Below, piece after piece: positions 54,817 to 63,240 of a stretch of DNA of 64,000 bases (its first letter is position 1; every line of letters starts with the position of its first letter). The notes under the pieces were generated by a model, which was not told the DNA's origin, made no database searches, and saw only the letters and a list, made by a program, of their open reading frames with translations. The stretch comes from Shimia sp051201625 (GTDB taxonomy: Bacteria; Pseudomonadota; Alphaproteobacteria; Rhodobacterales; Rhodobacteraceae): the NCBI RefSeq assembly GCF_051201625.1, contig NZ_CP179203.1, positions 1,798,001-1,862,000 of the forward strand, in the 5' to 3' direction. A program made the position numbers and the translations under genes.

Positions 54817-56442
54817 TCAAAGTAAAATTGTCACGATACTTGGCCAAATCAGTAAGACTGACAAAGCCAGCAACTGCACGCCGATAAAAGGCAGGAAACC
54901 TTTAAAGATATCAGTGAGTGAAATGTGCGGAGGCGCTACAGATTTCAGATAAAAGGCCGCCGGCCCAAAGGGAGGCGAAAGGAAACTAACCTGCATGTTC
55001 ATACAAAACAGGACTCCAAACCAGATTGAAACCTGTCGTGGTTCAAGCTGCCCAATCAGACCGATTTCCTCAATTGGCAGGCGTTTTACGATAGGCAAGA
55101 AAACCGGAATAATCAGTAGAACGATGCCGACCCAATCCATAAACGCTCCCATGAAAAGTAGGATCAACATCATCGTCAATAGCACTAGCATGGTTGGCAT
55201 CTCTGAGCCCACGATCAGGTTTGCGATGTAGTTTGGGCCTCCCGCCAAAGTGTAGGCCCCGGCAAGCGCAGCTGCGCCGATTGTCACCCAGATGATCGTT
55301 CCGGTAGATTTCAACGTCCGCATTAATGCGTCCCAGACCAAGCCAACACTCGCTTCGCCGCGCAAAGCCGCGATCAAAAATACGGCAAACGCGCCCATTC
55401 CGGCAGCCTCTGTTATACCTGTGATACCACCATAAATGGATCCTAGAACAACACCAATTACAAGAAGTGGAGGCACGAGACCTTTGCCATGCTCCCATCC
55501 AAGCATGGTACGTTTGCGGCCAAACACGATAAATGCCAATAGCAGTCCGACTCCAAAAGCGATTGCTAATGGCAAAAGGTGTTCCGGCATACCCAGTGCT
55601 ATTGGATCTTCGCCGTCCTCCATGATGTTTTGGCCTGTGAGATTAAAAAATAAAGCGCGAATAAACAAAACAGCAGAACCGCCGGCAAGCATTAGCGACA
55701 TGAAGCCACCAAACATACCAAGTTTTTGGCTACCTGTTGGATCTCCGGGGCGTGGCTCCGGAAGTGGTGCGTCTTCGGGACGAAGTTGGGTGCGAACAAC
55801 AATGTAGGTGATGATCATTAATGCCAGCATAAAGCCAGGCACGAACGCACCGGTAAACAGTGCTTTGATCGAGGTTTCTGTAATCAGTCCGTAGATAATC
55901 AGTACGATCGATGGAGGGATCATTGTGCCAAGTGACCCAGAGGCACAGATTGTCCCGATAGCGAGGTTTTGATTATATCCGAGCCGTAACATCTGTGGCA
56001 GCGCGATGAGACCGAGCAAGACAACTTCGCCTCCGATAATTCCGGACATGGCGGCCATTATGACTGCCATGATTGAAGTGACGATGGCGACACCTCCGCG
56101 TACCCGGCTTAGCCAAAAATCTAATGCGTTATACATTTGTTTTGCGATGCCAGAGCGCTCTAATAAAGCGGCCATGAAGATAAAAAGGGGAACTGAAATG
56201 AGGACGTATTCAGTCATCAGGTCGAATATCTTTTGGGTCAGGATATATAGCGGTCCCGTTCCGGGTCTGCTGGTCAACATTCCTTCGCCAATCGTCCAAG
56301 GAGCAGTTAGAATTGTAGGCTCAAATTTGAGCACCATGACTAAAAGTGCGAGAACCGCTGAAGCAAATCCAAGCGGCATCCCGATAGCGAGGAGGGCAAT
56401 CATCCCCAAAACAAGGATCATTGAGATCGTACCAATATCCAT
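54817..56442 (-). CDS. TRAP transporter large permease (long DctM type)
   Basis: A 541-residue DctM-family subunit, longer than the accessory-block one by about 100 residues, with an internal insertion near the middle (about residues 230-330). Hallmarks are SGIIGGEVVLLGLIALPQM, LGTMIPPSIVLIIYGL and SFLSPPFGPAAFYLK. The start overlaps the dctQ stop by one base (TAATG). Long DctM proteins pair with large DctQ subunits such as the one here. Confidence 0.94.
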   Translation of the reverse strand: MDIGTISMILVLGMIALLAIGMPLGFASAVLALLVMVLKFEPTILTAPWTIGEGMLTSRPGTGPLYILTQKIFDLMTEYVLISVPLFIFMAALLERSGIAKQMYNALDFWLSRVRGGVAIVTSIMAVIMAAMSGIIGGEVVLLGLIALPQMLRLGYNQNLAIGTICASGSLGTMIPPSIVLIIYGLITETSIKALFTGAFVPGFMLALMIITYIVVRTQLRPEDAPLPEPRPGDPTGSQKLGMFGGFMSLMLAGGSAVLFIRALFFNLTGQNIMEDGEDPIALGMPEHLLPLAIAFGVGLLLAFIVFGRKRTMLGWEHGKGLVPPLLVIGVVLGSIYGGITGITEAAGMGAFAVFLIAALRGEASVGLVWDALMRTLKSTGTIIWVTIGAAALAGAYTLAGGPNYIANLIVGSEMPTMLVLLTMMLILLFMGAFMDWVGIVLLIIPVFLPIVKRLPIEEIGLIGQLEPRQVSIWFGVLFCMNMQVSFLSPPFGPAAFYLKSVAPPHISLTDIFKGFLPFIGVQLLALSVLLIWPSIVTILL

Positions 56443-57290
56443 TATTCGACTCCAACGCTGCGTTTAATTGTTTCGATTTCATCTTCGTCGATATCGTCTA
56501 GACCATAGACCTCAGGATCAAGGTCCCAGTCGGCTATCAGATTGGCTATGGATTGCAGAGAAATTAATACAAGAATTATGAGGATCATCGGTTGAATTGT
56601 TGCAGGTATAGGCGGATCAAATGCTGTACCAAACATCTCCCAACGGTAGAGTTTGTTTACAAATACTTGTTTGTAGCTGCCAAAGACTAGACCAAAGGCA
56701 AAAACTGCAATGAGAGATGTAGACATTACATCAAAAAGCTTGCGCACTGGTCGCGGAACATTGTCGTAAAGGAGTGAGATGCGGATATGGCAGCGCTGCT
56801 GCATAGCGTAAAAACCGGAGCACAAAAATACGTAGCCTGCGATCCAAAGGGTCAACTCATTAGCCCACAAAGTGGGCGCTTCGATAACGTAACGTGCAAA
56901 TACTTCGTAAAGCATAACGCTAGTCATAGCGATAATCATGATCATAGTGGCGCGTCCGATAAATAATGCGAAGCGGTCCCATCGCTTCCATTTCTCGAAC
57001 TCCATTGGTGCCACAACAATTGAGCGTGCGCCAAGAATTACAAAAATTGGCATCAAAACGAGTGCTGCCCAGTCAATGATATCAGCGTATCCACCGAACA
57101 AACCCGGCAGGTTAGGTGATACGTCTTTGCGCGTGTGCAATTCGGAAATTTGGAGAAATAAGCTTTCGTTGCTTGGTTTGAACCAATCAAGGATAAATGC
57201 AGGAATGTGCCAAACGAGCCATCCTGCACAAATCAAAAAGGCAGAGGGCCACAGCCATTCCGCAAGCCCGCCTGTTTGTTTGCGTGTCAT
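56442..57290 (-). CDS. TRAP transporter small permease (large DctQ type)
   Basis: A 282-residue DctQ protein with an N-terminal extension. Five or more membrane helices are predicted, with EVFARYVIEAPTLWANELTLWIAGY as the conserved central region, seen as consecutive segments. GGGAG precedes the ATG. Couples translationally to dctM. Confidence 0.9.
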   Translation of the reverse strand: MTRKQTGGLAEWLWPSAFLICAGWLVWHIPAFILDWFKPSNESLFLQISELHTRKDVSPNLPGLFGGYADIIDWAALVLMPIFVILGARSIVVAPMEFEKWKRWDRFALFIGRATMIMIIAMTSVMLYEVFARYVIEAPTLWANELTLWIAGYVFLCSGFYAMQQRCHIRISLLYDNVPRPVRKLFDVMSTSLIAVFAFGLVFGSYKQVFVNKLYRWEMFGTAFDPPIPATIQPMILIILVLISLQSIANLIADWDLDPEVYGLDDIDEDEIETIKRSVGVE

Positions 57291-57370
57291 GCGAGTCTCC
57301 CAAACTGCGAGGTGATGAAGAGATTTAAGTTTCGGGGCATTTATCTGCTATCAATCTAGCGCGATAAGAA

Positions 57371-57386
57371 CGGCACCGAAATGCCG
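57371..57386 (-). promoter_or_regulatory. Hairpin between dctP and dctQ of the second TRAP operon
   Basis: CGGCA-N6-TGCCG, 25 bases after the dctP stop, with no long T tract on the minus strand. It is the same kind of site as in the first TRAP operon and may raise dctP over permease levels. Confidence 0.5.
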
Positions 57387-57411
57387 CTCTAATTTTTCCA
57401 AGAATGACGGA

Positions 57412-58431
57412 TTACTTCATAGCACCGATTCTGCGCAGGAAGTCCAAGTGTGCGTTCAGCAAACTTTTGCTTTCTGGGGTTGTCGCGTACTCTACCCAAG
57501 AATCCTGAACTGCCTGGCGATACACGTTCATATCTTCTTCAGACCACTGGTACATGTTCAGACCTTTTTCAGCCAATGCGACAGAGTTTTCGGCATTTGA
57601 AACTTCGTTGATCGTGGTGTTTTTAAGGGCAAGAGCCTGCATCCCAACTTTGAGAATTGCCTGATGATGCGCTGGCATTGCGTCCCAAACACTTTTGTTA
57701 CATGCAAGGTGGTCGGCGGGCATGGAGTGAAATCCGGGATAGTTGGTGTGCTCCGCAATATCATAAAGACCCAGCCCAATATTGTTCGTCAAGTTGGCCG
57801 CATCGGCACCATCGATGATACCGGTTTCTAGCGCGGTGAATATTTCATTGAAATCCATCACAATCGGGGAAGCGCCCAATTTTTCAAAGATTAAAGTGAT
57901 CACGCCAGGGGGGGAGCGAAACTTCCAACCCTCTAAGTCGGCTACGCCAGAAATTGGTCGCGTAGATGACAGTGACTCAGGTCCGGGAATCCACCAGCCG
58001 ACAAATTCCATATCGTATGAGTTGTAGAGTTCGTTCAGGGCATCGTAACCACCGCCATGGAGGAGCCATGCATATTGCTGATAGGGGTTTGCATAGCCGC
58101 CTGTTAAATCACCAGTGAACTGGAAAGCAGGGTTCTTACCGCCTTGGTACGCACCACCGGTCATATCACAATCGAGTATTCCGGTCGCGGCTGCGTCAAA
58201 AGTTTCGGCAGACTTAACAACTGACGATGCATAAAACATTTCAATCTGAATTTCGCCGTTGGACATCGCACTGACGTCTTCAATAAACTCGCCTGCCATT
58301 TGACCGGAAAGTGTCTCTGTGCTGAAGTGGGTTTGGATGCGTAGGTTTGTGGTTTGAGCGCTCGCAGCGGTTGCTGCGATAGACATAGTTGCCGCGGTTC
58401 CCGCAATAGTTAGTTTCTTTAGAATGGACAT
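57412..58431 (-). CDS. TRAP transporter solute-binding protein (DctP/TakP-like)
   Basis: A 339-residue periplasmic receptor with a signal peptide (cleavage near ATAASAQTT). The conserved arginine in GWKFRSPPG and GTGILD/ALETGIIDGAD-type elements fit the DctP family; the long form with a large DctQ points to the keto-acid/sugar-acid group (TakP-like). The ATG at 58431 is preferred to an in-frame start 29 codons upstream because AGGGAGGAA precedes it. First gene of the leftward operon. Confidence 0.92.
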   Translation of the reverse strand: MSILKKLTIAGTAATMSIAATAASAQTTNLRIQTHFSTETLSGQMAGEFIEDVSAMSNGEIQIEMFYASSVVKSAETFDAAATGILDCDMTGGAYQGGKNPAFQFTGDLTGGYANPYQQYAWLLHGGGYDALNELYNSYDMEFVGWWIPGPESLSSTRPISGVADLEGWKFRSPPGVITLIFEKLGASPIVMDFNEIFTALETGIIDGADAANLTNNIGLGLYDIAEHTNYPGFHSMPADHLACNKSVWDAMPAHHQAILKVGMQALALKNTTINEVSNAENSVALAEKGLNMYQWSEEDMNVYRQAVQDSWVEYATTPESKSLLNAHLDFLRRIGAMK

Positions 58432-58477
58432 CGGTTCCTCCCTTGGTCCGTGTTTACAAGCCTTATCGACTATTCGT

Positions 58478-58492
58478 TTTGGTATGACCAAA
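58478..58492. promoter_or_regulatory. GntR/UxuR-type operator TTTGGT-ATG-ACCAAA
   Basis: A perfect palindrome with 6-base arms and a 3-base centre in the 261-base divergent region between dctP and the IlvD/Edd gene. It has the TTGGT-N3-ACCAA form bound by FadR/UxuR-subfamily GntR regulators of hexuronate and sugar-acid genes. No regulator gene is within the window, so it may lie beyond the right edge. Confidence 0.75.
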
Positions 58493-58692
58493 CTAGGGGT
58501 CTTGTCATTTTTAGGCAATCACAAATTTTTATTTATGATAATCTCCTTCAGCAGTTAAAAATTATTTTGAATCAATTTGTTAGTTAATTCTAATTAAAAA
58601 TAGCTTAAATAAAATAAAGTATCGCGCCCATGTTTGGAACGCCTTATGGTAGGACAATACAAACTCACCTCCAGCCAGATTGAAAGTCCGAT

Positions 58693-60489
58693 ATGACAAA
58701 GATGACTAAAGACAAGTTACGCTCTCGTGATTGGTTTGCGCGGGCGGGAGACCCGGAGATGACAGCCCTCTATCTCGAAAGGTACCTAAACTACGGTCTG
58801 ACCCGTGAAGAGTTGCAAGAAGGTAAACCTATTATCGCCATTGCCCAGACGGGTAGTGATCTCTCGCCGTGTAATCGCCACCATTTACAGCTTACCAAAC
58901 GGGTTCGGGATGGAATTATTGCGGCCGGGGGAACGCCCATCGAGGTTCCGGTGCATCCGATCCAAGAAACTGGTAAGCGTCCAACTGCAAACCTTGACCG
59001 AAACCTCGCCTATCTATCTCTAGTGGAGAGTCTGCAGGGCTATCCGTTGGATGGGGTCGTTCTGAATATCGGTTGTGACAAGACCACACCAGCTTTGCTG
59101 ATGGCAGCTGCGACGGTTAACATACCCGCGATTGCTTTGTCCGTTGGACCTATGCTCAACGGTTGGTGGAATGGAGAGCGAGCCGGCTCTGGTACGGTAA
59201 TCTGGAAAGCACGTGAGTTGATGGCAACCGGAGAGATTGACGGTGATGAATTCATGGAGATCGCTGCGTCGAGCGCACCTTCGGTGGGTTATTGCAACAC
59301 CATGGGCACAGCAACTACTATGAATTCTTTGGCGGAAGCTTTGGGAATGCAGCTCCCCGGAAGTGCTGCTATCCCAGCGCCATACCGTGAACGAGCACAG
59401 ATTAGCTATGAAACTGGTAAGCGCATTGTCGATATGGTCTGGGATGATGTCCGCCCCTCTGAGATCATGACGCGTGCGGCGTTTGAGAATGCCATCGTTA
59501 TCAACTCTGCAATTGGGGGTTCAACGAATGCACCAATCCACCTTAACGCGATTGCAGCACATTTAGGTGTGCCACTCGATAATGACGATTGGCAGGTCCT
59601 AGGTCATCATGTGCCGCTATTGGTAAATTTACAACCAGCGGGCAAGTATCTCGGTGAAGATTACCATCGTGCTGGTGGCGTGCCTTCGGTCGTAGCTGAA
59701 TTGCTTGAAGGAGGACTGCTGCCTAATCCAGATGCCTTGACTGTGAACGGCTCTACGATGGGGAAGAATTGTGCTGGACGCATCACAAAAAATAAAGACG
59801 TGATCCGAAAGCTTGACGATCCCTTGGTTCAAGATGCTGGTTTTTTAAATCTGAAGGGTAACCTCTTTGATAGTGCGATTATGAAAACCAGCGTGATTTC
59901 TGAGGCATTTAAGGCGCGCTACCTTTCGAACCCTGACGACTTAAATGCGTTTGAAGGTCGGGCGGTTGTCTTTGATGGGCCGGAAGATTTTCATAAGCGC
60001 ATCGACGATCCTGAAGAAAATATCGATGACAATTGTGTGCTTTTCATGCGGGGAACAGGTCCAAAGGGATACCCCGGTGCGGCCGAGGTAGTGAACATGC
60101 GCGCTCCGTCTTACCTTCTAAAGAAAGGGATCGAGGCATTGCCGTGTGTGGGTGACGGGCGTCAATCGGGCACCTCAGGTTCGCCATCTATTCTCAACGC
60201 TTCCCCTGAGGCGGCAGTTGGTGGTGGCCTTGCTTTGCTGAAAACAGGCGATACGGTACGTTTTGATTTATGCAAGGGTACAGCAGATATGTTGGTGCCA
60301 GTGGCGGAGCTAGCAGATCGCGCCAGCGCGTTGGCCAAAGAAGGGGGGTATAAAACGCCTGAGAGCCAGACGCCTTGGCAGCAGTATTTTCGTGAACTGA
60401 CTGGCAGCTTAGACACGGGTATGACTTTACGTGATGCGCCCAACTACCGAGACATCGCTCGCAAAAATACACCGAGGGATAGCCACTGA
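58693..60489 (+). CDS. IlvD/Edd-family sugar-acid dehydratase
   Basis: A 598-residue iron-sulfur dehydratase. Three cysteines sit in expected motifs: DLSPCNRHH (first), IGCDKTTPALLMA (second) and GYCNTMGTATT (third), with the conserved PSVVAELLEGG and GDGRQSGTSGSPS further on. The sequence is nearer to pentonate/hexonate dehydratases (for example L-arabinonate or D-xylonate type) than to IlvD of branched-chain synthesis. The start is 58693, with an alternative at 58702. Its stop overlaps the next gene by one base. Substrate is inferred only. Confidence 0.9.
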   Translation: MTKMTKDKLRSRDWFARAGDPEMTALYLERYLNYGLTREELQEGKPIIAIAQTGSDLSPCNRHHLQLTKRVRDGIIAAGGTPIEVPVHPIQETGKRPTANLDRNLAYLSLVESLQGYPLDGVVLNIGCDKTTPALLMAAATVNIPAIALSVGPMLNGWWNGERAGSGTVIWKARELMATGEIDGDEFMEIAASSAPSVGYCNTMGTATTMNSLAEALGMQLPGSAAIPAPYRERAQISYETGKRIVDMVWDDVRPSEIMTRAAFENAIVINSAIGGSTNAPIHLNAIAAHLGVPLDNDDWQVLGHHVPLLVNLQPAGKYLGEDYHRAGGVPSVVAELLEGGLLPNPDALTVNGSTMGKNCAGRITKNKDVIRKLDDPLVQDAGFLNLKGNLFDSAIMKTSVISEAFKARYLSNPDDLNAFEGRAVVFDGPEDFHKRIDDPEENIDDNCVLFMRGTGPKGYPGAAEVVNMRAPSYLLKKGIEALPCVGDGRQSGTSGSPSILNASPEAAVGGGLALLKTGDTVRFDLCKGTADMLVPVAELADRASALAKEGGYKTPESQTPWQQYFRELTGSLDTGMTLRDAPNYRDIARKNTPRDSH

Positions 60490-61439
60490 TGGCAGAACTT
60501 CTCATCATGTCTGGCGTAACCCCCCATATGCAGGAGAGGCTGAAGGCAGAATTTGACTTGGCGTTTTTTGCGGATATTAGCCCAGAAATTTGGCTTGCTG
60601 AAACGGGCAGTCAGGTGCGGTTTATTTTAACGGACGGTCCTACCGGCGTGCCTGCAGACGTGTTGGCCTCACTCCCCAATGCGGAAATTATCAGCAACGT
60701 TGGCGTTGGTTATGATGGTGTGGATACCGCAGTTGCTACTGGCAGGGGTATTCCTGTTTGCCATACGCCTAATGTTTTAAACGAAGAAGTCGCGACCACG
60801 GCCTTAATGTTATATTTAGCTTGCTGGCGGAATTTTGAGGCCGAGATGGCTCATGCTCGATCAGGCCGTTGGGAGGCCTTGGGTAATTTACCGCTGCCGC
60901 GTACGGCGGATGCACGTACTGTTGGGATCCTCGGTTTAGGACGGATTGGAAAAGCCATTGTTGCAAAACTTGCGCCATGGTCTCCGGAGATCTTGTATTT
61001 TGGGAGATCTAAGCAAGACGTTCCGTATCGCTATTTCGATGATCTAACAGAAATGGCGCGGGCATGTGACACGCTGATAAACATTGCACCGGGTGGTGCG
61101 GCGACGCAGCATCTTATCAATCGCGAGGTCATGGACGCTGTCGGACCGGCAGGAAACTTGATAAACGTCGGTCGGGGATCGACAGTGGACGAAACTGCGT
61201 TGATTGCAGCGTTGAGAGAAGGCAGTCTTGGTGGAGCGGGTCTCGACGTTTACGAGTCAGAGCCGTTCATTCCTCAAGCCTTACGAAACGCGTCCAATGT
61301 AGTCCTGCTACCTCATGTGGCCAGTGCTAGCATTGAGACGCGGCGCGCCATGGGCGATCTCGCGGTCGACAATCTGATCGCGTGGAAAAAAGGGGAAGCG
61401 CTGATCTCGCCTGTTCCGGAAAGTGCGTCTTTAATTTAA
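60489..61439 (+). CDS. D-isomer 2-hydroxyacid dehydrogenase
   Basis: A 316-residue NAD(P)-dependent enzyme of the glyoxylate/hydroxypyruvate reductase type. It has ISNVGVGYDGVDTA, the Rossmann motif GILGLGRIGKAIVAKL, the catalytic Arg in NVGRGSTVDE, Glu in YESEPFIP and His in LPHVASAS. It overlaps the dehydratase by one base, so the two form a rightward pair, and the 3' end overlaps the convergent SDR gene by 4 bases. Confidence 0.92.
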   Translation: MAELLIMSGVTPHMQERLKAEFDLAFFADISPEIWLAETGSQVRFILTDGPTGVPADVLASLPNAEIISNVGVGYDGVDTAVATGRGIPVCHTPNVLNEEVATTALMLYLACWRNFEAEMAHARSGRWEALGNLPLPRTADARTVGILGLGRIGKAIVAKLAPWSPEILYFGRSKQDVPYRYFDDLTEMARACDTLINIAPGGAATQHLINREVMDAVGPAGNLINVGRGSTVDETALIAALREGSLGGAGLDVYESEPFIPQALRNASNVVLLPHVASASIETRRAMGDLAVDNLIAWKKGEALISPVPESASLI

Positions 61440-62197
61440 CGACCCATCCAACCGCCGTCGACGACGAGAATCTCGCCGTTGACGTAATCTGAAGCGTGAG
61501 ATGCAAGGAAAACTATTGGTCCCGCAAAATCTTGCGGAGTGCCCCAACGACCTTGTGGAATGCGTTCAAGAATAGATTTTGACCGTGCGGGATCGTCTTG
61601 CAAAGCTTGTGTGTTGTCTGTCGCTATGTAACCCGGAGCGATAGCATTAACATTCACGCCATGAGGCGCCCATTCATTTGCAAGCGCCTTTGTCAATTGA
61701 CCAATTCCACCTTTTGAGGCCGCATAGCCTGGCACTGTGATGCCGCCCTGAAACGTTAACAATGATGCTGTAAAGATGATTTTCCCCGATCCGCGTGTGA
61801 CCATGCCCCGGCCTACTTCACGAGATAGGATGAATTGGGATGATAGGTTCACATCAATCACTTCGTCCCAGAGATCGTCATCATGTTCAGTTGCGGGCTT
61901 GCGCTTTATGGTTCCGGCGTTGTTCACTAAAATATCCGGCGCATGACCATCGGTCTCTAACTGCGCGGCAAACGTCTTCACGGCGGCCCTATCGGAGAAA
62001 TCGCAAGTATAGGCGGTGAAACTCCGCCCCTTTTTGACAACAGATTTTTCAACATCGCTGCCTTTCGCCTCAAGACTAGCGCTTACACCGATGATGTCTG
62101 CGCCCGCTTCGGCCAATGCCTCCGCCATACCACGTCCAATGCCTCGCCTGCAGCCAGTTACAATAGCTGTTTTTCCACTTAGGTTGAAAATATTCAT
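61436..62197 (-). CDS. KduD-like short-chain dehydrogenase
   Basis: A 253-residue SDR. It has the cofactor motif VTGCRRGIGRGMAEAL, VNNAGTIKR, and the active-site Tyr/Lys in GYAASKGGIGQLTKA. The IKRKPA and LTFQGGITVPGYAAS stretches are typical of 2-dehydro-3-deoxy-D-gluconate 5-dehydrogenase and gluconate 5-dehydrogenase. Its start is two bases after the zinc-dehydrogenase stop. It is consistent with turnover of 2-keto-3-deoxy acids. Confidence 0.9.
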   Translation of the reverse strand: MNIFNLSGKTAIVTGCRRGIGRGMAEALAEAGADIIGVSASLEAKGSDVEKSVVKKGRSFTAYTCDFSDRAAVKTFAAQLETDGHAPDILVNNAGTIKRKPATEHDDDLWDEVIDVNLSSQFILSREVGRGMVTRGSGKIIFTASLLTFQGGITVPGYAASKGGIGQLTKALANEWAPHGVNVNAIAPGYIATDNTQALQDDPARSKSILERIPQGRWGTPQDFAGPIVFLASHASDYVNGEILVVDGGWMGR

Positions 62198-62199
62198 GC

Positions 62200-63231
62200 T
62201 TAGCTACCCACTTTGATCAAACTCTTTAGAGCGGTTGGATTATTGTCGAGCGCCTCGAACGCTGATTGAATGTCTGATAGTGGGCTCACGTCGGTGATGA
62301 CAGTCTCTGCATCCACAGCCCCCGAAGCTATTAGAGAGATGGCCTTGTCGTAATCGCCCGGCTCATAAACCCTTACGCCAAGAAGCTTTAATTCGCGCCA
62401 GAAGAACTGAAACAAATCAATCGTTGGTTTTTGCGCGTGAATTGCCACCATGACAATACGCCCACGGGTTGCAGTACAGGCAGTCATTGCGTCTACACCG
62501 GACTGTGTGCCAGATACCTCAAATACCACATCTGCACCCTTGCTGTTGGTGCGAGTGTTGATCGCTTCACTCAAATCGAGCTGCTTTGGGTTAATGGTTT
62601 TGAAGCCAAGATTTTCGGCAATGGCAAGACGTGAGGGGTTAACCTCTGAAACCACCACATTGCCTCCAGCTTCCCGCGCGACCATAGCACAAAGGATTCC
62701 AATCGGGCCGCCACCTATTACAAGCACGTCCTCCTCATTTTGAATTTCCGCCATACGGACGTCGTGGCAGGCAACGGCCACTGGTTCTATTAAAGCAGCG
62801 TGATCAAGACGCATATCATCTGGAAGCACATGAACGGTGTGTGCTGGGATGGTCCAGATTTCTTGCATGGCGCCGTCGGTGTCGAGGCCAAGAAATTTCA
62901 GCTTATGACAAATGTGCTGGTGGCCCGCGTTACAGGCGGGGCAATTACCACAATGGTCTAGCGGTCGTACAACTGCTTTTTGACCAACTTTTACGTTATC
63001 TACGCCATCTCCAAAAGCGATGATGGTACCTGACATTTCGTGCCCTACAATCCGATTTAGTCCGACGCGAGCATCCATATTGCCATGAAAAACATGCATG
63101 TCGGTCCCACAGATACCGCAAAAAGCAGTGCGGATTGATATCTCGCCCGGTCCCGCCATGCGCGGGCTGGTTTGCTCGACAACAAAGGAATGGTTGCCTC
63201 TATAAAATGCGGCTTGGATAGTGTCAGACAT
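62200..63231 (-). CDS. Zinc-dependent medium-chain alcohol dehydrogenase
   Basis: A 343-residue MDR enzyme. Catalytic-zinc residues are seen in CGICGTDMHVFHG and GHEMSG, the structural-zinc cysteines in CGNCPACNAGHQHIC, and the Rossmann motif in VIGGGPIGILCAMVA. Similar to L-idonate 5-dehydrogenase and other polyol/sugar-acid dehydrogenases. It lies nine bases after the enolase-superfamily gene, so is in the same operon. The start follows GAGAG. Confidence 0.88.
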   Translation of the reverse strand: MSDTIQAAFYRGNHSFVVEQTSPRMAGPGEISIRTAFCGICGTDMHVFHGNMDARVGLNRIVGHEMSGTIIAFGDGVDNVKVGQKAVVRPLDHCGNCPACNAGHQHICHKLKFLGLDTDGAMQEIWTIPAHTVHVLPDDMRLDHAALIEPVAVACHDVRMAEIQNEEDVLVIGGGPIGILCAMVAREAGGNVVVSEVNPSRLAIAENLGFKTINPKQLDLSEAINTRTNSKGADVVFEVSGTQSGVDAMTACTATRGRIVMVAIHAQKPTIDLFQFFWRELKLLGVRVYEPGDYDKAISLIASGAVDAETVITDVSPLSDIQSAFEALDNNPTALKSLIKVGS

Positions 63232-63240
63232 GATGATCTC

